Numbered from the stretch's first letter, positions 42,566-51,076 are shown. The stretch: 64,000 nt of DNA from Methylotenera oryzisoli_B (GCA_965613685.1 OZ277031.1:1488001-1552000), one strand, 5' to 3'. The notes: generated from the letters alone by a model not told the origin. Translations and numbers: made by a program.

Positions 42566-42811
42566 ATGACTGAATACGATCGCATTCTTGCCGACTTGAT
42601 CAAAGGCTTAGCGCCTTTCACCAACGGTAAAACAGTGACTGAGAGCACCGAGTTAGTCGGTGACCTAGACTTAGATTCATTGAAAATCATGGAGCTATTG
42701 CTGTTTGTGGAAGACAGTTTTGACATCTCCATTCCAGTGAGCATCTTACCGGATGTAAAAACCGTAGGGGACCTGGCTAAACAAGTTGAAAAAATCGTAG
42801 GTAACGCATAA
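42566..42811 (+). CDS. acpR: Acyl carrier protein of the ceramide locus
   Basis: An 81-residue acidic ACP with the phosphopantetheine attachment Ser38 in GDLDLDSLKIMELLLFVED. It differs from housekeeping AcpP, which begins the motif LGADSLDTVEL, so it is a dedicated carrier. In Caulobacter AcpR delivers the acyl chain to serine palmitoyltransferase. Its stop (TAATG) overlaps the spt start by one base, a strong sign of coupled translation. Confidence 0.92.
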   Translation: MTEYDRILADLIKGLAPFTNGKTVTESTELVGDLDLDSLKIMELLLFVEDSFDISIPVSILPDVKTVGDLAKQVEKIVGNA

Positions 42812-43992
42812 TGGGATTGTTGACAAAATTTGACGGCTTGGCCGCAGGCCGTGCCGAGCTCGGTGCATTGGGCATAGACCCGTTTGCCGTGCAGATAGAA
42901 AAAATCATCTCGCCAACCGAAGGCATCATCCACGGTCGCCATACTATTTTAGCTGGCACCAACAATTACTTAGGCCTCACCTTTAATCCCGAGTGCATTG
43001 CCAGCGCGCGCCTTGCCTTAGAAAACGAAGGCACGGGTACCACTGGTTCACGCATGGCCAACGGCAGTTACTCTGGCCACCGCAATCTAGAAAAAGAACT
43101 GGCCGCCTTTTACGGCAAACGCGATGCCATTGTGTTTTCAACCGGCTACGTAGCTAACTTAGGCATGATTTCAACGCTTGCCGGCCCAGGCGACGTGGTG
43201 TTGCTGGATGCGGATTGCCACGCCTGCATTTACGATGGCTGCCGTCTTGGCGGCGCAGAAACCATACGCTTTCGTCACAACGATGCTGAAGATTTAGCAA
43301 AACGCCTACGTCGCTTAGGCCCACGCGCAGCCGAAGCGCTGATCGTGGTAGAAGGCATATACAGCATGCTTGGTGACCGTGCCCCATTAAAAGAAATCGT
43401 CGCAGTTAAGCGCGAATACGGTGGCTACCTCATGGTAGATGAAGCCCATTCGTTTGGCGTATTAGGCGAACGTGGCTGCGGACTAGTAGAAGAACTAGGC
43501 ATCATGGACGATGTGGACTTTGTCGTTGGCACCTTCAGTAAAAGTTTAGGTTGTGCAGGCGGCTTTTGCGTGAGCAACATGCCTGAGCTGGATCTGATTC
43601 GCTACGCCAGTCGCCCTTATATTTTTACCGCCTCGCCAGCACCAGCGACCATAGCCTCAGCTAGGCAAGCGCTGCGCATATTGGAAGCCGGCAAAGATTT
43701 ACGCCAACGCTTACACAACAATGCCCAACAATTGCATAGCGGTTTAGCCGCTTTAGGCTACACCCTAGGTGGGGAGCCTAGTCCAGTGGTAGCGGTGGTC
43801 TTAGAAAACAAAGTTGAAGCGCTGCAATTCTGGGATAACTTGTTAAAACTAGGCGTTTACGTCAACCTCATGCTGCCACCAGCAACGCCTAACGGGGTAT
43901 CGCTGATTCGTTGCAGTGTCAGTGCCGCTCATACCTCTGCGCAAATCGATGCAGTGTGTGCCGCCTTTGCTAAGTTACGCAAGGCAGCTTAA
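42811..43992 (+). CDS. spt: Serine palmitoyltransferase (alpha-oxoamine synthase)
   Basis: A 393-residue PLP enzyme condensing L-serine with an acyl thioester to give 3-ketosphinganine, the first committed step of sphingolipid synthesis. Key residues are the PLP Lys244 in GTFSKSLG, stacking His137 in DADCHACIYDG, Asp210 and His213 in VDEAHSFGV, and the GTGTTGSR loop at 74-81. This pattern is shared with KBL and BioF, but dedicated ACP and AasR neighbours indicate Spt. There is no biotin or threonine-degradation gene near. Length is normal for bacterial SPT. A hairpin 13 bases after its stop may protect the 3' end. Confidence 0.92.
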   Translation: MGLLTKFDGLAAGRAELGALGIDPFAVQIEKIISPTEGIIHGRHTILAGTNNYLGLTFNPECIASARLALENEGTGTTGSRMANGSYSGHRNLEKELAAFYGKRDAIVFSTGYVANLGMISTLAGPGDVVLLDADCHACIYDGCRLGGAETIRFRHNDAEDLAKRLRRLGPRAAEALIVVEGIYSMLGDRAPLKEIVAVKREYGGYLMVDEAHSFGVLGERGCGLVEELGIMDDVDFVVGTFSKSLGCAGGFCVSNMPELDLIRYASRPYIFTASPAPATIASARQALRILEAGKDLRQRLHNNAQQLHSGLAALGYTLGGEPSPVVAVVLENKVEALQFWDNLLKLGVYVNLMLPPATPNGVSLIRCSVSAAHTSAQIDAVCAAFAKLRKAA

Positions 43993-44004
43993 TCAAAAAC
44001 AGGC

Positions 44005-44026
44005 AAGTCGGGGTAATCCCCGACTT
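44005..44026. other. 9-bp hairpin after spt, no T tract
   Basis: AAGTCGGGG-TAAT-CCCCGACTT, a perfect stem located 13 bases after the spt stop and 50 bases before the flippase start. No T run follows on either strand, so it may protect the 3' end of the operon mRNA or attenuate, not fully terminate. Confidence 0.45.
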
Positions 44027-44075
44027 ATCGCCTTAGGCCAGTTCATGGCTAAATAAGATTTAACATAGGCCACCT

Positions 44076-45392
44076 GTGAATCAACCCGAAGACCCAACAC
44101 CTAGTCACAACCCCATGCACCGCGTGCTAGGCAACTTCTGGATTTTAATCCGAGGTCGCGGAGCGGCCGCCATCATGGCCTTTGGCGCCACCGCACTAAT
44201 GGCAAGATCGCTTGGTCCAGCCGAATTTGGTTTAGTCGTGTTGATGCACACCTACGTGATGCTCATACGCGCGTTATTGGATTTTGGCACCGCGGATGCC
44301 ATCGTCCGTTTCGGCATCCCCGCGCACGATGCCTCAGACAAACAGACTTTGGCTAAATTAATAAAAGTTTGCCGTCGCATCGATAAGCAAGCCAGCATAG
44401 TGGCCGCTCTCCTAGCGTTGCTTGTTGCCCCCTTTGCCGGTCCAGCCATAGGCATGGACAGCAAGCACGTGATGTTGCTCATGGCATACAGTACCATTCT
44501 ACTAACACCTGGTGCAGGTAGTGCTGCGGGGTTATTGCGCTTGAACGATAGGTTTGATATCGGGGGGAGGCAAATGACCATAGCGCCTACCATACGCTTT
44601 TTAGGGGTGCTTATTGCTTGGGGACTCGCTGCTCCTTTAGAAATATTTGCGGCCATTTGGGGCGCAGCCTATGTCGCAGAAAATGTTTATCTACTTTGGC
44701 AGGCTAAGCATAAATACCGCGTGCAAATTAACCAAGCATTGATTGGAGTCAGCCTTAAAGACGCATCAATAAATGATTTCGATGGACTGCGTCATTTTAT
44801 TTGGGTCACCTACTGGCAGTCCAACATAGATTTGCTGCCTAAGCACTTCACCACATTATTGGTCGGTCATTTATTAGGGCCAGCCGAGGCTGGTTTGTTG
44901 CGCTTAGCAAGGGAAATTGCCAGCGCCTTATCCAGACCGGCTTTACTAATACGCCAAGTGGTTTTTACTGATCTCACCAGAGCTTGGAATGAAGGTAGCG
45001 CAGCCTTTGACGTGGTTGCCTACCGGACAGCCTTGCTCGGCGGAGCCTTGGGCCTTGTATTCGTGGCACTCAGTTATTTCTTTGGCGAATACCTATTAGG
45101 CAGCTTGCTGGGTACACAGTATATTGAAGCCAAAGGTGTACTGACATTAATGCTACTGGCCGCCACACTAGACCTAGCGACTTCGCCGCTACTGTCAGGC
45201 TTATACGCCATGGGTCACGCGCTGAAAACATTGCGTATAACCATGGTGTCCACTGCAGTATATTTGCTGATGTTTGTATTGTTAACTCGCCAATTAGGCT
45301 TGATAGGCGCGGGCCTGGCTGCGACGACAGGAGCGGCCTTAACGCTTACGGGCATGGTCATGCTTATGCGCAACAACAAACGAGCCGCTTAA
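44076..45392 (+). CDS. Polysaccharide/lipid flippase-like membrane protein
   Basis: A 438-residue integral membrane protein with about 12 helices, of the MATE-like polysaccharide transporter family (O-antigen flippase / Wzx / MurJ superfamily). The segments GATALMARSLGPAEFGLVVLM and LRLAREIASALSRPALLIRQVVF are typical of O-antigen flippases. It begins with GTG at 44076 and lies 83 bases after spt on the same strand; a hairpin stands between. In sphingolipid contexts a flippase could move a glyco-sphingolipid or lipid-linked saccharide to the periplasm. That is inference from position. The convergent DUF2147 gene lies 24 bases away. Confidence 0.8.
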   Translation: MNQPEDPTPSHNPMHRVLGNFWILIRGRGAAAIMAFGATALMARSLGPAEFGLVVLMHTYVMLIRALLDFGTADAIVRFGIPAHDASDKQTLAKLIKVCRRIDKQASIVAALLALLVAPFAGPAIGMDSKHVMLLMAYSTILLTPGAGSAAGLLRLNDRFDIGGRQMTIAPTIRFLGVLIAWGLAAPLEIFAAIWGAAYVAENVYLLWQAKHKYRVQINQALIGVSLKDASINDFDGLRHFIWVTYWQSNIDLLPKHFTTLLVGHLLGPAEAGLLRLAREIASALSRPALLIRQVVFTDLTRAWNEGSAAFDVVAYRTALLGGALGLVFVALSYFFGEYLLGSLLGTQYIEAKGVLTLMLLAATLDLATSPLLSGLYAMGHALKTLRITMVSTAVYLLMFVLLTRQLGLIGAGLAATTGAALTLTGMVMLMRNNKRAA

Positions 45393-45416
45393 TAAGCCGT
45401 AGAGGAAAGAACGGAA

Positions 45417-45899
45417 TTATTTACAACGAGTAATTTCTTCAGCGGGTCTTACCCACTCCAGTGTTTTCCCAAACAAAGAGATGCCTACGTAACCGCGGAT
45501 TTTAAGCGTGCCTTCAGGGCTTAATTTCATGGTGCTGCTAAAAGTGAGGCCATCGTCTGGATTGTATATTTCACCATCCCGCCAAAGTGCATCATTGGCA
45601 TGCTGGAATCCAGTCAAAATTTGCAAGCCACACAGCGGCCTATCGCGCAACGCTTCGTTAGGGTTGTGTTTGTCTCGCTTAGGTAGACCGTTAGCCGATA
45701 CAGGCTTTTTTAACCAATACAAGCTGCCACACACTTTGCTGCCGCAGTCTTCCACCATCACCGCAAACTTTTGCCGGCTGGGGTCTTTGTTGTCCACCCA
45801 CAACCCTTGAATTTTATGCTCGGCGGCGCCCGCCAAAGCCGTTGCGCTAAAAGCACCAACCAGGACTGAAAGCACTAGCAAGCGGATTGTTTTACTCAT
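45417..45899 (-). CDS. DUF2147 periplasmic protein
   Basis: A 160-residue secreted protein starting at the ATG at 45899, where a Sec signal peptide (about residues 1-23, ending SATALAGA) begins; an upstream ATG at 45950 would place 17 polar residues in front and is unlikely. The mature part matches the DUF2147 pattern: IQGLWVDNKDPSRQKFAV, CGSKVCGSLYWLKKP, then a GFQHANDALWRDGEIYNPDDGLTFSSTMKL-type core and ITRC at the end. Four or five Cys suggest disulfides. The family has no assigned function. The hydroxylase gene lies upstream on the same strand; the pair may be cotranscribed (74-base gap). Confidence 0.82.
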   Translation of the reverse strand: MSKTIRLLVLSVLVGAFSATALAGAAEHKIQGLWVDNKDPSRQKFAVMVEDCGSKVCGSLYWLKKPVSANGLPKRDKHNPNEALRDRPLCGLQILTGFQHANDALWRDGEIYNPDDGLTFSSTMKLSPEGTLKIRGYVGISLFGKTLEWVRPAEEITRCK

Positions 45900-45973
45900 A
45901 ACAGGGGCACTCAAAGTTACTCGTATGGAATTTTTATTCCTTGGATACATAATCAGATTTGAACAAAAAATAG

Positions 45974-46732
45974 TTACTGTTTATGCTCTCGGTTCCAAGC
46001 GGCTACATTTTTTAATGGCTGCTTAACGTAGCTGCTGGCCTGAATTAAACGCACAATCACGCGGTTAACCAAGGTGCCTAGGCGGTCCATAGGCCTGTCG
46101 ATATCAATGAATAAAACCGCACGGAATTCATCGGTGTCGTTACGTACCTCATGCTCGTATGCATCGTCGAACAACACCACTTTACCTTCTTCCCAGTGCA
46201 AATATTGGTCATGCACACGGATCCAAACACTTTTTCGGTCTTTAGGTATTTTTAAGCCTAGGTGGGCACGAATCACCGCACGCGTTGGGCCCTTGTGCGG
46301 CTCTATGTGATAGCGTGGCGCCAAAATTGAAAACATGGCCGTGCGCATGCCAGGCAACGCTTCCAGCGCAGCGGCTGTTTTTGGGCATAGGCTACAGTTG
46401 TCGTCAACGCGCTCGCCATACACATAAAAAGCAAACGTCTTCCAATTATTACCTTTGGAAATGCGTTTTTGATCAGGTGACAATTGATGAAAGGTTGGAA
46501 TGTCTTCTGGATTTTTTAATAGCGCGTCCAATTCCGCGCGGATATCTGCGTAAGCCGCTTCCAGCTGGGGCACCCAAGTAAACTCATCGTTACCAATAAC
46601 CGGCGTGGTGCTAATAAGTGAATGGCGCGCTTGGAAATCACCCATCCAGCGCAAAAAATGCTTACCCACTTTCATGGTTGCCCGACGCCATAATGGCGAT
46701 TTGTCTGTTGAATTTGCAGTGATCATGTCCAT
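45974..46732 (-). CDS. Aspartyl/asparaginyl beta-hydroxylase family protein (LpxO-like)
   Basis: A 252-residue Fe(II)/2-oxoglutarate oxygenase-like protein of the Asp/Asn hydroxylase family, which includes LpxO (2-hydroxylation of lipid A acyl chains). Visible catalytic region: YHIEPHKGPTRAVIRAHLGL with the first metal His and VVLFDDAYEHEVRNDTDEF with the second, then an Arg in FRAVLFIDIDRPM for 2-oxoglutarate. No signal peptide; hydrophobic C-terminal segment is weak. Its proximity to spt and the ceramide genes makes an acyl or sphingoid hydroxylation role worth testing, but a peptide or lipid A target is equally possible. Unlike LpxO it lacks an obvious N-terminal membrane helix. Confidence 0.78.
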   Translation of the reverse strand: MDMITANSTDKSPLWRRATMKVGKHFLRWMGDFQARHSLISTTPVIGNDEFTWVPQLEAAYADIRAELDALLKNPEDIPTFHQLSPDQKRISKGNNWKTFAFYVYGERVDDNCSLCPKTAAALEALPGMRTAMFSILAPRYHIEPHKGPTRAVIRAHLGLKIPKDRKSVWIRVHDQYLHWEEGKVVLFDDAYEHEVRNDTDEFRAVLFIDIDRPMDRLGTLVNRVIVRLIQASSYVKQPLKNVAAWNREHKQ

Positions 46733-46838
46733 GGATTTCTAGCCTTCACTATGCATAAAACTTAATTTTATCATGACGTAACAGATGCGCCCATGCTTAT
46801 GCATAGGCTTGCCGATTGGCTGTAATTACAGATATATT

Positions 46839-47555
46839 TTATTTAATTACGGTTTTAACTGCTTGTAAGGTGTTCGCCCACACCTCAACATAGGGTACCC
46901 TAGCATCAATTTCAACTAGCTTAGCCCCGTTATAGTTTAGGCTGGGCATCACATCAATTTTATCCTGCAATTCGGCCATGCTGTGATCGGGTTTGCGTCC
47001 GTGTGCGGTGACTGCATCAATATTAAGCCGTATGATCAATGCTGGTTTTTGTTGCGCCATCCACTGATAGAGTTTTAATTCACGCGCGGCTATGTGACGC
47101 AACAGCCAATTGTCTTGGCCGCTAGCCTTCATGCCAGGGCCATCGTAACGAAAGCCGGTAATCTCCGCTTGCGGGTATCGATCGGCCACCACCAAAATAC
47201 CCTGCGCAGATAAACGCATGACGCGTTTCATCTTGCCAACACGCCACATAGACAAAATGTGCATGATGATGGCAGTCAATGTGCCAGCTGGTTTCTGCTT
47301 CATGTCTTGCGCACGCTCTACTTTGGCCGCTAAATAACGCTCTAAGCGCACCCCTACAAAAGGAAAATATTTAATTTTATCGCCCATTTCGCCTGAAATT
47401 AAGCCTAGGTAACGGCGTTCGGCTAGGCCTTTGCTTTGCAAATACGCTAACAAATCAGCGGTTAGGGTGGACTTACCCGTGCCATCGCAACCCACCACGG
47501 CAATCACGCCTGTTAGCTGGGTGTTTTTATCGGCGAGTGGTTTGCTTGATTTCAT
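46839..47555 (-). CDS. Thymidylate-kinase-like P-loop protein, paralogue 1
   Basis: A 238-residue P-loop kinase-like protein with Walker A VVGCDGTGKSTL (about 22-31), a conserved DRYPQAEITGFRYDGPG stretch and RLNIDAVTAHGRKPDH. These three blocks match the other two paralogues (47625, 54195). They resemble the thymidylate kinase fold, including the DRYP element, but housekeeping Tmk motifs differ and three paralogues in one region argue against dTMP. Related proteins occur in capsule, LPS and sugar-lipid loci and phosphorylate an unknown substrate. It may form a small operon with the two genes upstream (70-base gap). Exact activity unknown. Confidence 0.7.
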   Translation of the reverse strand: MKSSKPLADKNTQLTGVIAVVGCDGTGKSTLTADLLAYLQSKGLAERRYLGLISGEMGDKIKYFPFVGVRLERYLAAKVERAQDMKQKPAGTLTAIIMHILSMWRVGKMKRVMRLSAQGILVVADRYPQAEITGFRYDGPGMKASGQDNWLLRHIAARELKLYQWMAQQKPALIIRLNIDAVTAHGRKPDHSMAELQDKIDVMPSLNYNGAKLVEIDARVPYVEVWANTLQAVKTVIK

Positions 47556-47624
47556 CTTGAGCTTATAAAACTGGGTACGAATTAAGGAAAGGTTGGCGTA
47601 AAACCAATTTGAGCAGGCCGCCTA

Positions 47625-48338
47625 TTATAGCGCGCATGCGCTATTAATCGCCGTCAGCGCCGCGGCTAATACTTGAGGATAAGGGTCGCAGCCGTTTAAA
47701 TCTAATATGCTTGCACCATTAAACTGCAGGCTAGGGATCACCCTGACCTTCTCGCGCAACATCGCCAACTTGTGATCAGGCTTACGCGCATGAGCCGTTT
47801 CCGCATCGATATTAAGCCGAATTAAAAGCGTCGGTCTATGGCTTGCCATCCATGTATAAAGGCGTTTTTCTCGTTTTAACAATAAGCGAGCCAACCAAGT
47901 TTGTGCATTCTTATCATTTAACCCCGTGCCATCAAAATAAAAACCTGGCACCTCGGCTTGCGGGTAACGATCGGTGATGACCAACACCCCACGATGAGCA
48001 AGTTTGAGTACGCGGCGGAATTTATGCACGCGCCATAAGGAAAGTAAAAAAATAACGATCGCCGTTAAGGTGTCGGGCGCGCTGGCTTCTTTACTATGCG
48101 CACGCTCGGCTTTGCGCACTAAATAGCGACCAAAAGCGGGCCCGACAAGCGGCAAACTACGTATCCAATCGGCAATGTTGCCGGATGACTGGCCAAGGTA
48201 CACCCACTCTATCTGTCTTTTCTTGGCCAATTCGGCAATAAGATCATGGCTTAAGGTGGATTTGCCAGAACCATCGCAACCGACTATGGCAATGACATTT
48301 TTAATAGGCTCATGGCAAGAAGGTGCTTTTTTAAACAA
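47625..48338 (-). CDS. Thymidylate-kinase-like P-loop protein, paralogue 2
   Basis: A 237-residue paralogue of the neighbours: Walker A IVGCDGSGKSTL near residue 18-29, the DRYPQAEVPGFYFDGTG block, and RLNIDAETAHARKPDH. It begins at TTG 48338 because the Walker A lies so near the end and no in-frame ATG precedes it; the Shine-Dalgarno is weak. The upstream CHAD-like gene ends 35 bases before. Together with paralogue 1 it forms a tandem pair on the minus strand. Function as for paralogue 1: probable kinase for an unknown small molecule or lipid headgroup. Confidence 0.7.
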   Translation of the reverse strand: MFKKAPSCHEPIKNVIAIVGCDGSGKSTLSHDLIAELAKKRQIEWVYLGQSSGNIADWIRSLPLVGPAFGRYLVRKAERAHSKEASAPDTLTAIVIFLLSLWRVHKFRRVLKLAHRGVLVITDRYPQAEVPGFYFDGTGLNDKNAQTWLARLLLKREKRLYTWMASHRPTLLIRLNIDAETAHARKPDHKLAMLREKVRVIPSLQFNGASILDLNGCDPYPQVLAAALTAINSACAL

Positions 48339-48373
48339 AGTTTGGATCCATTAAATGTTAACTGCGCAATTCA

Positions 48374-49237
48374 TTAATAATCATATTTTTCAGTATATTC
48401 TTTTAAACGCAGTCTGATTTCTTCAGGCATGACAAAAGTATCTTTGTAATAGTCTTGCGTCTTATTAAATTTCTTAGCGATTAACTCATCATGCATACTT
48501 CCCATTAAGCCATTCAGGGTGCTCACAAATTTTGAAATGCTTTGATGGTATGCAGAAGGATAAAGCGTTTTAAAATTGTCATACATGGCGACTTGGCGGC
48601 TAATTACCTTACGCATATCGTGAAATTCATGGCTAGTAATTTTATCTTTAGCTAAATTTAATCGAATGAAATTAATTTCATTTTTAATATACTGCCGAAA
48701 ACCGTCCACTGTAGACGGCTGAAAACCCTCTATTTCTTTAACCGCAATGGCATAAAGCGGTTTGCTCAAGAACAAACGAACCAGCAATGCTGCTGGCCAA
48801 ACACTGGAATGCGCTGCATTTTTTAAGACATCTTGCAGATGACCCATGACCGCCGTCATCAAATGAAATACACGTGGGTAGCGATGGGTTTTATCAAATA
48901 TGATAAAAGCAAAACGCAGATGTTTAATTTTAGCGCGCATGCAGTAGTACTCGTATTGATCCTGCTCGTTCAGCTTACCTTGCTTGTAGATCTTATCCAC
49001 CATCTGGTTTAAAGCTTGACGATTCGGGCCCTCTTGCCATAGTTGCTGACAAATCCGATAACACTGGCTTAATTGCTCTTGGGTGTAATCAAGATGAATG
49101 GCATCAGGCAATGTGGCCTCAGGATAAAGTTCATCGTGCACCAATACTGCCGCAAATAATGCATCGCATTGTGCTGGAGTGAACATCTTTGGCTGCTCTG
49201 ATTTAAAACGATGTTTGCAACAATTATTAAATTTCAT
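48374..49237 (-). CDS. CHAD-like helical protein, unknown function
   Basis: A 287-residue, mostly alpha-helical, cytoplasmic protein. Near the C-terminus are HEFHDMRKVISRQVAMYDNF and LNGLMGSMHDELIAKKF, which resemble the HxxR(K) and lGxlxD elements of CHAD domains (conserved-histidine alpha-helical domains that bind polyphosphate). The match is by eye and partial. AAGG precedes the ATG. It begins a minus-strand set with the two P-loop kinase paralogues. If it binds phosphate-rich polymers it might present or sense them for the kinases, which is speculation. Confidence 0.5.
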   Translation of the reverse strand: MKFNNCCKHRFKSEQPKMFTPAQCDALFAAVLVHDELYPEATLPDAIHLDYTQEQLSQCYRICQQLWQEGPNRQALNQMVDKIYKQGKLNEQDQYEYYCMRAKIKHLRFAFIIFDKTHRYPRVFHLMTAVMGHLQDVLKNAAHSSVWPAALLVRLFLSKPLYAIAVKEIEGFQPSTVDGFRQYIKNEINFIRLNLAKDKITSHEFHDMRKVISRQVAMYDNFKTLYPSAYHQSISKFVSTLNGLMGSMHDELIAKKFNKTQDYYKDTFVMPEEIRLRLKEYTEKYDY

Positions 49238-49548
49238 TGACTACCTTAAGTTTTTATTTACCCTAATAAATAAAGCATATTTAAAAAATATGAGTATTTT
49301 TATAGGAGATAGATAATTAACGTTGCGTTGTTGAAATATAAGAGGAAATTACTAAATAATTCCTTTAATTATTAAATTATAGTCTAGAATCAATCAGTAA
49401 ATAGGGTGGGGCAAATAATTCATTAATTGCCATTGATATAGTAAATAAACTCCAGCCTAAAATTTAGGTGAGAAACAGCAAATCAATCTTTTCGTTTTTC
49501 AATACTGATTTCAACAGTAAATTTAAATCAAATAAAATTCACACAAAT
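49238..49548. other. AT-rich gap between divergent genes
   Basis: About 310 bases separating the CHAD-like gene and the glycosyltransferase start, very AT-rich (roughly 70 percent by eye), with many A/T runs. It may contain promoters for both directions, but no hexamer pair stands out. It includes a possible alternative GTG start for the glycosyltransferase at 49468. I see no gene or clear repeat in it. Confidence 0.4.
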
Positions 49549-50448
49549 ATGCTTGAAAATTCAAAAATCTACACTGTCTTAGTCGCTTACAACGCAACAA
49601 CTCAAGATTTAAAACAAACAGTAAACGAATTGCTGAAGCAAACTAGTTTTATAGTAATTTGCAATAACTCAAAAGTGGACTTAGTTTATAACCACTCTAG
49701 GATAAAGCTACTAAATTTTGGAGATAACTTAGGTATAGCCAGAGCACAAACTTTAGGGATGGAATGGGCATATGAGGATGGGGCTGACTTTGTATTGCAA
49801 ATGGATCAAGATAGCCTGCCAGATCCAGATATGGTTAAGTTATTGCTTGAATCCTATATAGCATTAGGCATTGCTAAGTACAATGTTGGATTAATTGGGC
49901 CTCGAGATTACGATCGATATACAAAAAAACTTCATAGCACCAAATCAAACCCGGCTTCTTGTCAGAGGGGAGAGATAGTTCCAGATTTTGAAGAGATAGT
50001 TTTTGTAGACTCAATGATAAGTTCCGGCAGTCTTATTCCTAAAAAAGCCTTTCAATCTATTGGAGGCATGCTAGATGAACTATTTATAGATGCTGTCGAC
50101 TTCGAGTATTGTTGGCGATTAAAAGCTAATGGATTTTCGATTGTGCGTAGCAATAAAGCGAGACTTGCTCATAGATTTGGTGAGGGTAGGGTAAGTATTT
50201 TGTTTGGTTTTGACGTATATGTTTCAGCGCCTGTAAGACATTATTACGCTTTTAGAAATGCCCTGTATCTATTAAATCGAAGCTATGTTCCAACCTACTG
50301 GAAGATTAGAAGTGTTTTTAAGATTATATTTAAACTGTTGTTTTATCCATTTATATTAAACAATGGTTTTGATCGTTTTAAATTTATGCTGCTAGGCATA
50401 AAAGATGGATTCAGAAAAAAAATGTACCGTATTGATTCAATCAATTAA
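49549..50448 (+). CDS. Glycosyltransferase family 2 (rhamnosyltransferase-like)
   Basis: A 299-residue GT-A glycosyltransferase. The TVLVAYNATTQDLKQTVNEL start and FGDNLGIARAQTLGMEWA, then DFVLQMDQDS (DxD-like metal site) and EEIVFVDSMISSGSLIPKKAFQSIGGMLDELFIDAVDFEYCWRLKANGF, are typical of bacterial rhamnosyltransferases. The start at 49549 puts the family N-terminus right after Met; an upstream GTG at 49468 would add 27 polar residues and is less likely. The gene is strikingly AT-rich compared with flanks, indicating horizontal acquisition. It should add a sugar to a lipid-linked or surface glycan; the acceptor is unknown. Confidence 0.82.
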   Translation: MLENSKIYTVLVAYNATTQDLKQTVNELLKQTSFIVICNNSKVDLVYNHSRIKLLNFGDNLGIARAQTLGMEWAYEDGADFVLQMDQDSLPDPDMVKLLLESYIALGIAKYNVGLIGPRDYDRYTKKLHSTKSNPASCQRGEIVPDFEEIVFVDSMISSGSLIPKKAFQSIGGMLDELFIDAVDFEYCWRLKANGFSIVRSNKARLAHRFGEGRVSILFGFDVYVSAPVRHYYAFRNALYLLNRSYVPTYWKIRSVFKIIFKLLFYPFILNNGFDRFKFMLLGIKDGFRKKMYRIDSIN

Positions 50449-50617
50449 TTTAACTCAATCGACACCACAATTAACTCCATTTTTGCCATTCACGACAATG
50501 CTATTTGCATATGAAAAAGATCGCTTAGTTTTTAAAGCCGCTTTTAATTAGGTTTTTTAAGGACTTGCTTGAGCTCCATCAAGATTAGATCCTAAAAAAA
50601 CACTAACGTGACACGTG

Positions 50618-50623
50618 TATAAT
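50618..50623 (+). promoter_or_regulatory. Candidate -10 before the SxtJ-like gene, next to a small dyad
   Basis: TATAAT 34 bases before the ATG at 50657. Directly upstream lies ACGTG-A-CACGT (50605-50615). No -35 consensus. Confidence 0.35.
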
Positions 50624-50656
50624 TAGCCGCTACAAATAAACTTGTTAAACGATAAA

Positions 50657-51067
50657 ATGAAAGCTATAAATATGACCCCTCAACTACCTAGCAATAAAAA
50701 ATTTGGCTTGTTATTTGCCGCTATTTTTTTAGCCTTGGCTCTGTATGCCAATTACAAAAACGAAGCCACATTAATCATAGCCTTACTTTTGCTTACAAGC
50801 GGTTTTTTCCTGGTTAGCAGTTTTTTCTGCCAAGCCTTATTAACTCCGTTAAATAAAGCGTGGTTTATGTTGGGGCTGGCCTTAGGTAAAGTCGTGAGTC
50901 CTATCGTCTTAGGCATTATTTTCTTTGGCTTAATCACGCCCATTGCTTTAATAGCCAAGTTAACGGGCCGGGATGAATTAAAGCTTAAAAGACCTAAGAA
51001 AAGCAGCTATTGGTCTGAACCCATAGGCTCAAACTCCGATGCCGATTCATTTAAAAATCAATTTTAA
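50657..51067 (+). CDS. SxtJ-like membrane protein
   Basis: A 136-residue protein with two or three hydrophobic helices (about residues 14-28, 33-55 and 65-100), of the SxtJ family, named after a gene of unknown role in saxitoxin clusters where it accompanies a carbamoyltransferase. The PLNKAWFMLGLALGKVVSPIVLGI segment is characteristic. The ATG at 50657 is taken as start; TTG 50642 and ATG 50672 are alternatives. The DUF5989 gene follows 9 bases later and the carbamoyltransferase comes next, so the three form a tight operon. Confidence 0.8.
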   Translation: MKAINMTPQLPSNKKFGLLFAAIFLALALYANYKNEATLIIALLLLTSGFFLVSSFFCQALLTPLNKAWFMLGLALGKVVSPIVLGIIFFGLITPIALIAKLTGRDELKLKRPKKSSYWSEPIGSNSDADSFKNQF

Positions 51068-51076
51068 GGTGGTCAT

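Noticed and set aside
42811..43992. KBL or BioF (threonine or biotin pathway) for the oxoamine synthase
   Set aside because: Sequence motifs are shared, but the dedicated ACP, acyl ligase, CerR-like reductase and bCerS-like genes specify sphingolipid synthesis.
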